Source: Symsagittifera roscoffensis
Taxonomy: Eukaryota > Xenacoelomorpha > Acoela > Convolutidae
Assembly (NCBI RefSeq): GCF_963678635.1
Contig: NC_087068.1
Span: 57,025,896-57,089,895 of the forward strand
Direction of reading: 5' to 3'
DNA length: 64,000 bases
A program made the position numbers and the translations under genes. Shown here one piece after another: positions 11,965 through 22,772 of the stretch. The notes under the pieces were generated by a model, which ran no database searches, was not told the DNA's origin, and worked only from the letters and a program-made list of their open reading frames with translations. The number at the start of each line of letters is the position of its first letter. Position 1 is the stretch's first letter.

Positions 11965-13670
11965 CTTTTTTCAAAGTAGGCATTGTGTCCGCGAAAAGCC
12001 ATTTTTTGGCAGAAAGAAAATCGAAGGTTGCGGTACTTTTGATCGTCTGGTTAGAAGGATTTTGCTCCTAAGTGTTTTTTGGTACCTGAGTTTCTGTTAA
12101 AAAAATACAGACAATTGAAACACGCCAGAAGACAAAGTTTCAGCGGACAGAACAAAAAGTTTCGAAATAAGCAGTTTCAAAATAAACAAAATCATTCATT
12201 GGAACTTAAAAAACAACGTGCTCTGCTTTTTTTCGAAAATTATTGTTTTGAACTGAAGAAAAAATTTTAATGATTTTAAAAAGAGCGACCAAACTCATCA
12301 GTTGTTAATTCGAGGCGTTACAAGTGGTTTCATTATTAATATATTTAAAACAGAAAGTTCAAAATCAGTAACTTATAGTTTTCACGGCAATTTTGTCTGA
12401 GAAGAGGCGTCTTCTATTATTTTTATGCGCAACACACCAAAATACCAACTGCATTTTTTAAAGTTGATTTGAAAATTGTTTTGCAAAACAAATTAACTGC
12501 GCTCAGCAGACGCAGTTTAGAGTATCGCAACGAATAAAACCAAAACGAAAGGTATATTTGATATAGAAATCAGAAAAAAAATCCAGAAAAAGATCATTTT
12601 GTTTGAAGCTCATTTTGATGTCAAGCAAATTGAAACGGACACAAATATTTTTAAAACAATTTTATTTGACTAACAGTGAAAAGAAAAGCTTTGATTTGGT
12701 TATGATTTAAATGCATTTGAAAAAGCCTTATGTTAAAATTAAACTTAAAATGCGTTAAAGTATCTTGCTTCAGTTTAATCCGTTTGCTCGCAATGGCAGA
12801 AGGAAACGTGTAAAAAATAGAAACACAACCAATGACCGATTAACAACGTAAAATCAACAAATAAAAAATATATCAAACCAACAAATGAAAAAACAACATT
12901 TGAATAGTCGCCAATTTGGCTGAAAAATTCCCCGGTCAAAAAGTTTATCCGAAAAAAAAAAATATTTAAGTTGTAGAAAATGTGAAAAGAATATCAGAAA
13001 TTAGAGAATCCTCAGTTAAAACAAAATGGATTTTCTTTTCCATGCAAAAAAGGCGAGTTATTGGTTTTCAAAAAACTCTAAACGTAAAAATTAACTGTTA
13101 ATGTTCACTATTAGTGTGAAAAAATCAAACTGCAACTAGAAAACATCAAAAAACTATAAAAAAAACACCTCAATCATATAAGAACCTTATTTCACGACCA
13201 TTTTCTTGTTAATTGTAAAATGAAGAAAAAAAACTGTCACTGCTTACAACTTTTAACGCAAATATAATATTCTAACAAAAGAGAGAGCAAAACAGTTAAA
13301 ATTGACCGAGAGTACCGGCTAGTTGAAGAAGAAACAAGCTATTGAAAATCTCCTGATGAATAAACCATTTCTACAAAATTCAACCCTCTAATGGCAGGGA
13401 AGATGCCAACTTCAATTTACACTAGATGAGTTATTTTCAATTCGGTGATTTTTCAGGCGCATTTGAAATTTGACAAAATTGATTCTTTTAGGATAATTGT
13501 TATCCCTTGACACTACGATGGCTCACATATAGAGGCTACCTGATTTATCGCAGGCATTTGAAGCCGTTTTTTTATCAGACGCAGAGGTGGTAATTTCTTT
13601 TCTTTTCCAATTTTTCCGTTCAATCACCATCAATTTTTAAGCAAATAGTTCATAATTTTGATGCCCTGTG
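11965..13670 (-). pseudogene. Broken pseudocopy of the neighbouring B-box gene's 3' half
   Basis: Two separated blocks resemble the C-terminal coding part of the B-box gene at 16.1-17.9 kb, in the same orientation. Block 1 (about 11969-12085) matches 16130-16245, sharing GTAGGCAT, GAAAAGCCATTT and GGTTGCGGTACTTTTG. Block 2 (about 13370-13670) matches about 16310-16640, sharing GATGAGTTATTT, CAATTCGGTG, GAGGCTACCTGATT and CATTTGAAGCC. In the intact gene these blocks are only ~65 bp apart; here ~1.29 kb separates them. The spacer holds a copy of the dispersed repeat found at 8.9 and 10.6 kb. Stops and indels break every frame. Confidence 0.75.
12765..13180 (+). repeat. Dispersed repeat, diverged copy C
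   Basis: A partial and more diverged match to the 8940-9600 repeat, sharing AATCCGTTTGCTCGCAATGG (12778-12797) and TGTTCACTATTAG-type sequence (near 13100). It sits inside the pseudogene and probably arrived with the insertion that split it. Confidence 0.5.
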
Positions 13671-14700
13671 AATCCCATTGGTATCGCTTTGATGTCAAAT
13701 TTATTTGGAGCTAATAAAACAAAAAATAGAGAAGCAAATCAGATAATTGTCCAAGAACAATCAGGCAATATAGAAGTTTCAATTTTTAGTTTTCAAGCGA
13801 TGAAGTGAACAAACGTTTTCATGGTTCTGCCCTTTTGTATTCCTCCATTAGAGACTCACATTTGAAAATTGGACGTATGTTGACTGAAACTGAAAATTAA
13901 CCGAATCAAAAAACAGCAAAACTGTTTTCAAGCGTCGTCTGTAAACTTAATCAGAAGGTGTCCGACAGGTAATCTTCATGCTAAATTATGTTCAAAAACA
14001 GTAAAAAAAAATTAAAATTGCGAAACCAAAAGTATGCGTCCAAAAGTTTAAGGATGAAAACAAGGCCGTCATATATGTGTGCCCTTGCTTAAACAAGAAT
14101 ACAAAAAACTTCTCACTTACAAAATTATCCGATTTTGGTTTTTACTAAATAGTTTTTTGAAATTCCAGTCAATTTCTGTCTAAGAGAGTAATAATCTTTT
14201 CGGTTCTTTTTACTTGAAATGTTGAAAAAAAATAAGTTTTCGTATGTTTAACTGACTGAAAGAATTTATATAATAAGTTGAATGAAATCTAATATTTATT
14301 AAGGTACCAAAACCTGAGTTAGTTTCTTTATAGCTGAGTAGCTGATAACATTATTAATGTGAGGGCGAACCTATACGACGGCCTCGTTTTTGTTCATAGA
14401 TTTCCACTGAACACTTTTAAGTTAAAAATTTCAATCTACTTCTGGTATTTACGGGGATAAATTAGCACTCACTGACACCTTCTTACTCAGAGGCCAAACG
14501 ACGCTTTGAAAATAAGTTTATAAATTTTCGTTTATGTTCTACAGACAGTTTCATCCATCATACGATCAAAATTCAAACGTGAATATCTATTAGATGTAGA
14601 AAAAAGGTAGGAACATGAACAAATTGTTTATTTCTTCGCTTCAAAACTATGAAATTTCAACTCTTATGTCAAACAATTTTTTGTTGTCCTACAAAACTGC
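13671..14700. other. AT-rich DNA, no gene
   Basis: I see no ORF, motif or repeat worth calling. Confidence 0.4.
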
Positions 14701-14704
14701 ACTA

Positions 14705-14775
14705 CAAAACGTCATGGTTGGATTCGAACTTGAGACAGTTGCCGTCCCATGTGTATTTGTTACCTCTGAACCAAA
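14705..14775 (-). repeat. tRNA-like relic
   Basis: On the minus strand, TTTGGTTCAGAGGTAACA fits an A box and, about 50 bp on, AAGTTCGAATCCAACC fits a B box. The stems do not pair well. This is a decayed tRNA-derived sequence, probably a SINE head. Confidence 0.5.
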
Positions 14776-14889
14776 ATGCTGAAGAAGTCAAGAAAATTGA
14801 AATTATCATGAATCAAGCTACCATATTGTACATATGGTTTTTGTTTTCAAGTTTGTAACCTGACCAAAAGTCTATTCTCCGATCATGAA

Positions 14890-15470
14890 GTTTCTAAAAA
14901 CTAATGCTGAAATTTGATTAAACTGGCAATTTTCAAACCCCCACAACCTTAAAAACGATTGCAGGTGAAATATAGATAAATTCTTCATTTGGAGTCAAGG
15001 AGTTTGATATCCTCGTTGGTGTACCGAAAATTGCATTTAAAAATTTCGGTACAATTGATCTCAAGAAGGGCAAAACCTGAATACTCCGACTGTTCCATCA
15101 TACAAAAAAATTTTTCAATAAACTGTGATGTGAAAAAATCTATATTTTTTCCCTGAGTTTCACTCCACGTCCAATGTAAGTTACAAAGTGATGAAAAATG
15201 CATGTACTTACTATTTATTGAAACCAACTATGGAGCCTTATTTGAAATTTGAACAGTTTTCTAGCCGGAATTACTACCCGCCTATACGTTATATGAATTC
15301 AATTTAATGAGTTTTAGCTATCCCAAAGTGGCCAAATTACCAATCTTCAATACAATTCAATAAAAATCCAGAGATGAAATAGCTCTTTTTTTGCTGCACT
15401 ACAATTTCCGTAAAAAATGGTAGTTTGTTAGTCGAAACTTATCTGGAGAAAAATCTGGTTCCAATTTATA
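14890..15470 (-). repeat. Probable diverged relic of the GTTCCGACTTTCG element
   Basis: Segments such as TTTTCAAACCCCCACAACCT with ACGATTGCAGGTGAAA (14930-14975) and CCAAATTACCAATCTTCAAT (15330-15350) echo the minus-orientation copy at 19.4-19.9 kb. Similarity is patchy and may be two overlapping relics. No gene is seen here. Confidence 0.35.
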
Positions 15471-15479
15471 CTAAATTTA

Positions 15480-15720
15480 AAGTGGGAGCGCGCGCCAAAC
15501 AAACGCGATTTTTTGGTCAAACTTTTTCTGAAAGAGCCCTTTTATTGGCCTTTTTTTAAGAAATTTTAGTCGAAATAAAGTCTTCATAAGTATTTGTTAA
15601 AGCTCAGAGAAACAATTTGGTCGGCCTAAAAGATAGGCCGAAAAAAATTCCGATTTTTTTTGAAATTTCGCTACCCCATCCCCCCTCGAGAAAATCCTAG
15701 ATCCACGCCTGATACTAAGA
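15480..15720 (+). repeat. Dispersed GCTCGCCAAA/CGATTTTTTGGTC repeat, copy 1
   Basis: Contains GCGCGCGCCAAACAAACGCG, then CGATTTTTTGGTCAAACTTT, a GGCCTTTTTT block and CTCGAGAAAATCCTAGATCC. Related copies lie at about 27040-27265 and 32180-32480 inside the 5.2-kb units, and in reverse at about 47150-47320 in the homeobox gene intron. No coding potential. Confidence 0.65.
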
Positions 15721-16073
15721 CAAGGGCACACAGTAAATTCAATTAAATTGAGCAACTTTTCAAGCAATAGGTATCGCTAACCAAACATCTCATTTCAAAT
15801 GAAGTTTGAGATATGCAAAACAAAAGTTCTTAAATTTTAGAAAACTTTTACCAAAGGCGGAGTTGTAAGTCAAGCGAGAAAAACTGATAGCACTTGATCT
15901 CGTCCAAAAAAAATCAGTAAGCCATTAATTATTTGATAAAAAATTTTTGTTTGTTTAACAGTTAGTGAAAAGTAAAGAAAAAAAGCTCCTTTTATAAAAA
16001 AAAGGGACATTTTTTGTAATATACATTTGTTTTTAGAAAAATCATTGAAGTTGAGTTGGGTATTAAGTCCTGT
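15721..16073. other. 3' flank of the B-box gene, AT-rich
   Basis: Lies downstream of the B-box gene stop on the minus strand. Nothing is called except possible 3' UTR. Confidence 0.4.
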
Positions 16074-17964
16074 TTACACTTCAATCAATTTTCGCATGAA
16101 CCCACCAACTTTCAAGATGACTTGCCCTTTTGTTTGAAAGTAGGCATCGTCGCCAAGAAAAGCCATTTGAACCATTTCTTCGGAGAAGGAAACTCGAGGG
16201 TTGCGGTACCTTTGGCAATCTGGCTCTGAAGCGCTGAGGTGTTTTCGGAATATGATTCGAATTACAGATTGGTCAGAGCAACACCAAGCTATTATTGAGC
16301 TTTTCTGGAATGTATCATTTACGAAATTCATTCCGCTAATTGCTGGCAAAACGCCAACTTCAACATACACTTGATGAGTTATTTCCAATTCGGTGGTTTT
16401 TGAGGCGGGTTTAAAATCCACGAATTTGATTTTTTTAGGAGCATCGCCATCCGTTTCTACTAAGATAGCGCAACCATAAAGGCTATCTGATTGTTCACAG
16501 GCGTTTGAAGCCTTGTTTTCTAGCGCAGAGATGGTGAATTTTCCATTATCTCCAAACTCCAGAGTTTTTTTCGTTCCATCATCAGAAAATTGGGTTATTT
16601 TTGCTACTGGCATCTGATTCTGGTCGATAGTGCATTCCAATGATATCCATTTGCAGTCTGGTTGACCACAATACAAAAGAGATGAGCACTTGACTGTGGA
16701 TACATCTGTTTTATTTTCCTCATTTTCATCTGTCAGATTGGGGTGAGCCACCCACTTTGCTCTCAGACAACAAAAAGTTTCTTGAAGAATGACCACATTT
16801 TTCCACTGAATGTATAGGTGTTAGCGCTAGAGAGTGTCTTAGTCCTTATTTGACCCGATTTTTCCATCAGAATTTTTTCCATCTTTCTGAACTTGGTGAT
16901 TACAACCATGATTAGAAGAGAATCTGAAAACGCCATGAGAAGATCACTGTCCTCCGTGTGGCTTAGATGAACTTCCACCTTAAAATCTAAATTGAGGGAG
17001 CTATCAACATTGCAATATTCAATTTTTGGATGGAAGTTGACTTCTTTTAGGTAGTTAAGAATCAACTCGTCAATTTTATTTATTAAAATGTCTTTACTTT
17101 CGTTTTCATTCGAAGCACCCGCAATATACGGAATTTTCAGTGCAGCATCTGGGCGATATATAGATCCCTGCGAAACCCCCTTTTCAAAACTTTCCACTAG
17201 TTTGTTACCAGGCAAAGCTAAAAGTTGCCGCAGTTCTAGTTGTCTGTTCTCCAACGTTCGCAGATCCTCCGTTACCATTCCCACATTTCGTGAAAGTTTC
17301 TGTTTATTCCGAAAATTACCTTGTTCTTTCTGGTCTATTTCTCGCCAAACGCCATCGACGGCGTCATTAAGTATTCCGCAAATTTTTTTCGCAATGTCCA
17401 TACTGGTGATACTTGTTGTGGTTTGATTGTACTGGCTCAGGCATAAATTGGCCATGTTTGAATGCTCAGTCAGATATTCGATATCGCGATCGTTCTCATC
17501 CAATAACCAATCAATTTTGTTTTTCAAATCACCCGTGACGAGTTGCAATGTTGTTGTTTTATGATTCAAATGGTCCACAGAACATTTGACACAAAATCTG
17601 ACTTTACAATTAACACAAAAATGAGTTGAGATCACGATCTGATGTTTTTGGCAGATTTCAGCTTCAGCTCCGAATTTATCGATTACAGAATCAAACTCGG
17701 AAAATTTTTCATTCACGCAGTCAAAGCAAAGCGAAATCTTTTTTGTCAATTTGTTCTCTGAATCAAGTGACTTCTGGACTGCAAACTCATTTTCCACGCC
17801 CTTTAAATCTTTCGAACAGTTTTCACATTTTTTGAACCAATTTTCTTGATGGCTTGAATGAGCTGAAAGTTCGGTTTCTTCTGATCTATACACTGAATAA
17901 ACAACAATTTCATTATCTGAACTTTCATTGTCTGAACTTGGATACGGAGAATCATCTCCTACTA
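16074..17964 (-). CDS. B-box zinc-finger (TRIM-like) protein, one frameshift, 5' end missing
   Basis: A ~610-residue reading frame. It begins with an acidic Ser/Asp/Asn-rich stretch (17893-17964). A Cys-pair segment follows (KKCENC and LCFDC, about 17711-17828), which may be a divergent first B-box. A canonical B-box 2 then spans about 17561-17653 as C-x2-H-x7-C-x2-C-x4-C-x2-C-x3-H-x2-H. Next come ~130 residues of likely coiled coil and a C-terminal half that may be a beta-propeller or sheet domain (inference). No RING is seen. The frame shifts by one base at a run of five A (minus strand) at 16798-16802; adding one A would join 17964-16803 to 16797-16074. That may be a real mutation or a homopolymer error. 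No in-frame ATG exists upstream: open sequence meets a TIR element at 17967, so an upstream exon is hidden or lost. TRIM-type proteins usually act as ubiquitin ligases or scaffolds; without a RING only a scaffold role is plausible. Confidence 0.75.
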
Positions 17965-17966
17965 TA

Positions 17967-18370
17967 CAGTGCTGACCTTAATTATCCAGACAAAACGTAT
18001 TAAACTTGAAAAGTAAACTTTTTTCAAAATGAGTAGAGTTTAGTTAAAGAAAAATAGGAACAAAACTTGCTAAATATTTCAGAAAAAAATATAAAAATTT
18101 ATCGTCGGGCTGGAACTCAAGATCTCAGTCTCACTAGAACCGTTCAGCTAGATGTTTGTAGTAACGGCAAGGCCCCAAAAAAGTTTTAGCAGCCTAATGC
18201 AAAATAACACTTGTTATAACAAGTGATAATTTACCATATTTAATGAGAGATAAATAGTGTCTTTATAGGAAACACAAAACACTAGATTAGGTTACCTGTA
18301 GAAAAATGTTGACCAAATTAGAAGCCTTTGTTGGGTACGGGTACTGTCCGGATAATTTAAATCAGCACTG
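17967..18370. mobile_element. 404-bp TIR element (Tc1/mariner/pogo-like, non-autonomous)
   Basis: The left end CAGTGCTGACCTTAATTATC (17967) and the right end, read in reverse complement from 18370, CAGTGCTGATTTAAATTATC, form ~25-bp imperfect terminal inverted repeats, both continuing as CC(A/G)GACA. The left flank is TA, but the right flank is TT, so the TA target duplication is not intact. There is no transposase ORF. The element sits exactly where the B-box gene's coding sequence stops being recognisable. Confidence 0.7.
18103..18175 (-). repeat. tRNA-like relic inside the TIR element
   Basis: On the minus strand, CTAGCTGAACGGTTCTAGTG resembles an A box and TTGAGTTCCAGCCCGAC resembles a B box about 30 bp later. 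The cloverleaf is incomplete, so this is a relic and not a working tRNA. Confidence 0.45.
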
Positions 18371-19364
18371 TTTTACCTTCTCGATTTTTTATATTATATC
18401 CACTTGAATTGTTTCCATTTGCTTTTGTATCCATTTTCTTCTAGTTTTTTGAAGTTTTGACGGTACGATTTCGAAGTCTCTGAATGGCTAGATTGTGTTC
18501 CAAAGTGTGAATAGACAAAATTAGTTAAAATGAATGATCAGACAAATTCGGTAAAGTTTCGTTTTCTGACACAGTTTCAGTTGAAAGGGGAGAAAAAAGT
18601 TGTTGCCACCAGAAAATGTATAATTAAGAAGCAAGCATTATCAATTTACGTACAATACTCTGAATTTTCAATTGAACAAATTTCTTCTAAACTTTTCCTA
18701 GGTTGGTGCTGACATTTAAGTTTCCCAGGTTCACTAAACCTATAAATTAAAATCAAAACCTGAGAATTGTTTATTTTAACTAATTCTGTCTTTTCAAACG
18801 CTTAGAAAGATTGCATAGACATAAAATTCAAGACGAGGTTATATTGATTTGATAGCTTTTGTTTAGACAAAAAATCAACAGACAAATTGTCCAACCTTGA
18901 ACGTTTTTTGTTTGCAGATGTCACTTTTCTTCAAATAAAACGTGAATTAAGTTCGCACTCAAAAATGGAAATCGATTGAATGCTGTTGATTCTGCGCAAC
19001 ATGTTTGCATTTTCTTACATATGAAAAGCTCGTATTCAGAAAAGATAAGTATTTAATTTCCAAAAATTAATCAAATTTGTCAGTGTGTAGCTGATAAGTT
19101 GAGCCCTCTAGCAAAAAATAGTCAAATAGCGTTCGATTATAGCAAGATTTTTTTAAATTTTTTTGTAGAAGAAAAAAATTGTAAGAAACTATATTTTGTT
19201 AGGTTTTTATTCGTAAACTTTTTGGGGAAAAAAGACGAAAATCAGTTTCAGAAAAGCAGTCGACAAAAACAAAGACCGAAATTAAAAAGGCTTCAGTAAT
19301 TACCAAGCAGCCACTAATCTGCCAACAAAACAACTGACACTTGAGCCTAAAACAAAACAAGACT
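18371..19364. other. AT-rich DNA, no gene
   Basis: No supported coding sequence. Open frames at 18530-18712 and 19099-19299 (+) are short and lysine/phenylalanine-rich as expected by chance. I looked here for the missing 5' exon (RING) of the B-box gene and found none. Confidence 0.4.
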
Positions 19365-19365
19365 G

Positions 19366-19893
19366 CTCGTATCAGGGCAAAGCCCTGAATGTTCCGACTG
19401 CCTTTTAATATTTATGGAGCAGCAGTAAAAATATTAAAAAATTAAATTAAATAAAAAAAAAGGAAAATTTTTTTTTCTAAAATTTGAAATTTTTTATGAA
19501 AATCATCCCCCAAAACGCCATATAAAGTAGAAAAAGATAGATTTCGTTCCTTGTAACAAATAAATTATGGCAAATAAGCTTCGTTCAACCAATTTGGAAC
19601 AATTTCTAAGACGGATTAAATCTCCGCTTACGCGTTAATAGCGCGAATTATATCGCGCGTTAATTGTCCCAAATTGGTCAAAATGGCCAAAATGGCAATC
19701 TTTAAACCCTCATAATTTTACGAAAAACGATCACAGGTGAAACATCTTTCCAAATTTAAGCTCAGGAAAACAATACCTTTTGAATGGTATAAAAAAATTC
19801 CGTCAAAAATGGCTATTTAAAAAGTCGAAATTTGTCTGAAGAAAAAACAACCCACCCCGAGCACAAATATTCCGTTAATTTCGTATCGAAAGT
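19366..19893 (-). mobile_element. GTTCCGACTTTCG element, copy 1 (about 525 bp)
   Basis: Reverse-oriented copy of the element at 48177-48712. Read on the minus strand it starts TTGTTCCGACTTTCGATACG, includes TTAACGCGCGATATAATTCG-type and TTAACGCGTAAGCGGAGA blocks, and ends with hairpin CAGGGC..GCCCTG followed by GATACGAGCAGTCTTG. No protein is encoded. The GTTCCGAC-start and GGTCCGACTGCC near the other end are subterminal inverted repeats, so a non-autonomous DNA transposon is the best guess. Confidence 0.75.
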
Positions 19894-20364
19894 CGGAACA
19901 AAAATCATCAAAAACAGTTTGTCATATATTTTCTTATTTTAAAACTACAACCAATTGGAATTATTAATTCAAATAATATTCATTTACTTCCAATAAAACA
20001 ACACAAAATAAGTGAACTCTAAAATGTAAGCTAAGGCTGTACAATAAGCGTATAAAAGTTTAAAAGTAGTTAGCAGAACGAATAATTTTTGTCAATTATA
20101 AATGCAAATATAAAAACCATAAGAAAACTACAAACTTCTACAGTAAAAATTATGTTAGGAGTTGTTTAAATCAGATGAAATTTTCAAATTTTTGGGACAA
20201 CAAAAAATAAACGGACAAACGAAGCTCTACCGATTCAAATTTTCCTGAAAAAAAACTTGCAATTTCAACCATTCTGAAACACAGGGTCTGACTGAGACTC
20301 AAATTCCAAATCTTAGGTGGCGAAGGTAATCGGGTTATCTCCACACCAAGGAGGAATAGCCTCC
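19894..20364. other. AT-rich DNA, no gene
   Basis: An 85-codon minus frame (20171-20428) has no domain and runs into the adjoining repeat. Confidence 0.4.
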
Positions 20365-21330
20365 CGCACATGAGTTTCTTGGATAATAATCGATTATAAT
20401 GGAAACTTTTTGTCCAAAATGTTGTCATTATAATCCATTATTGTGACAAATTTAGACAAGACAATCGATTATATTGCCATTAAAAACGATTTTTTTCGTA
20501 AAAACACAATCCAATAAAATCAATTATAATGGATTATAATCCATTCAAAATCCATTATAATGAATTATAATGGATCATAATCTATACATTTTTTTGCAAA
20601 ATCAATTGCAAAAATTGCGAAATTTCTGCATTACTCATGGCCTACTCGAACAAACCCCCCCCCCCCACTTTGCCCCCCATCCGTCCGCATTTGCCCAAAC
20701 CCCCTCCCCCAGTAAACGGGGTGGGGGGGTTAAACTAAGATGGGGGGATTAAACTAAGATGGGGGGAAGCTAAAATGAGGAGGGGTAAAATGTGGGGGAA
20801 GGGTGTAAATCGTAAACCCCCTTCCCCCAAAGTCTACCAATAAATAACCCCCATAAAGGGGGGCGAATGGCGGTTGTGGTAAACTTGCAGAGAGGTGGGG
20901 GGTAATGCGGGGGTGGCGGGGGGATGGGGTAAACAGAAGTGGGGGGAGGGTAAACCGGAGTGAGGGGGGGGAACGGGGTATATAAGGCAACAATTATAAA
21001 AATTGAAAAGAGATGTAACATTTTATGGAACCTAATACGTAGCAACTGCACTAAACAGGAAATGCGATGTAAATTTCATGACTAATCTATCGAAAAAATC
21101 CATTATAATTGATTATAACCGATTATAAGGGATTATATTGGCATGAAAAATGTAAGAAATATAATCCATTTTCAATGGATTATAATCGATTATAATAGAT
21201 TATAATGGATTATAATGATATAAAAAATAATGAATTATAATCCATTGTTTGATGGATTATATTCGATTATTTTTGTAATTTTACAAATACTGACAATAAA
21301 ATGACAATATAATCGCCTATTATCCATGGA
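20365..21330. repeat. ATAATCGATTAT-type repeat flanks around a G-rich core
   Basis: Both flanks (20365-20580 and 21080-21330) are built from near-palindromic units of the kind TGGATTATAATCGATTATAA. The outer ends read TTGGATAATAATCGATTATA on the left and, in reverse complement, ATGGATAATAGGCGATTATA on the right, consistent with inverted ends of one ~960-bp element. The flanks can fold extensively. No transposase is present. Confidence 0.6.
20650..20985 (+). repeat. C-run then G-run core, potential G-quadruplex tract
   Basis: Starts with C-rich runs (20656-20716), then switches to G-rich on the plus strand with many GGGG-GGGGGG runs separated by short AAACTAAGAT-like or TAAA spacers. It holds far more than the four G-runs needed for G-quadruplexes, and the C-run/G-run junction can form a hairpin. 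Long frames across it (20754-21051, -) are proline/histidine artefacts of the repeat. Confidence 0.8.
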
Positions 21331-22154
21331 ACTCCAGTGCTGGCTAGGCGTAAGGAAAGTGAATAACTAAAACAAAATCATGTAATTACTGATTTTCAAG
21401 AAAAAAGCATAGTTCTCGATTACAAGGCCATTTGCTCTCACAAATGTAGTTACACAATTACAGGTTCGTCACACACTTGTCGCGAATCTCAAATCACCAT
21501 ACCTGCAGCAATGCAATCTGCTCAGCAGCTAATCCAAACCAATTACCAGCTGTTCTCTGAACCCTATTCCAATTTTTAACTACCCGAAATGCAAAGTTGG
21601 GTCAGCCCAATTCAATCGTCTTATAGTTTCAACTAACTGAGACACAGATTCACTTAGCTGGGCCTCCTTTCTCAAGCTTTCTCCGATTCTGTTCTGTTAC
21701 TGATGAGAGCCATTTATCTATAGCTTCACAAAGAGAAACTGTTCTGCTCCCTTGGGTAGGCCGTTTGTTATTCTTTATAATGTTGGTCTGTTTGAACTTT
21801 ACTTATACTTATTTTCGTCCTGACAATTTGGTCTTGACAATTTCTCTGGTGCCTCCTACACAAAGTCCTAAATTAGGATTTTACCGTGACAACACTAGTT
21901 TTTAGCGTTGAAATTAAATCGATTTAAATCGCTTTAAAATCGATCCAAATCGATCTGAATTTTTTGTTTTGACTAACTTACTTTTTTACAACTTAAATCG
22001 ATTTCAATCTAATCTGCACACTTTTTTCATACTAAAATCGATCGAAATCCATTTTTGTCAGTGCGGGTAGTTTCAAAGTTTAAGATAGGTTTATCTAACT
22101 GATTTGAGCTAATATCAGGTTCATCTTCGCTTTAAATCCTGCTTTTCAAGTTTT
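21331..22154. other. Noncoding spacer with ATCGAT-rich patch
   Basis: No gene. At 21910-22050 variants of AAATCGATTTAAATCG recur about ten times, a short degenerate satellite-like patch. The rest is unremarkable. Confidence 0.5.
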
Positions 22155-22772
22155 GCACAAATCTCGCTTCTCAAATGCTGCTTGAAACCTGCTTCCCAAC
22201 AACTTGGGAGCTCTCTTTTCAAGTGTAGCTGATTGATCGTACGCCTCTGAACTTTCCTTTTATACTCTCTTTCAATCCTGAACTTCTAGCTGTCACAGTA
22301 AGGCAGTTCGTCTACTAGGGTTCCTTTTGTTACAATAAATCACCTATGAGGCGCTAAAAAATGCGGTCCAGTTGTTTTACAGAACAAACTTAACGCCCAA
22401 GTCATACGTTTTTTTGCCTGTTTTTTGAGGGACTACTTTTCTTTAGTTTTGCTCAGTTGATATTAAAAACCTAACTGCCAAGACTAAGTTTGATCCAATG
22501 TTTCTCCAACTTCTTTCCTTTTAAGTTATAAATAAGAGCAGTTACGAATGAGAGCTGAGATTCAGTTGCTTGTCTGACCTTCAAAAAAGACTTGTGAGCT
22601 GAAAAACCTATTCTTACATTTCAAACGCTTATTTTTACAAATTTTTATAAATATTCCTACTGTTTTCTTAATGTTTGCTGTATAGTTTCCTCAAAATAAA
22701 TTTAAAAATTCCGGGTAAATTTTTGTGTTTTTTGGTATAATTTTGGTTGGTTAGTGATAAGAAAACAGCACC

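Noticed and set aside
20754-21051. Pro-rich minus-strand frames of 79 and 93 codons
   Set aside because: Artefacts of the G-rich repeat core.
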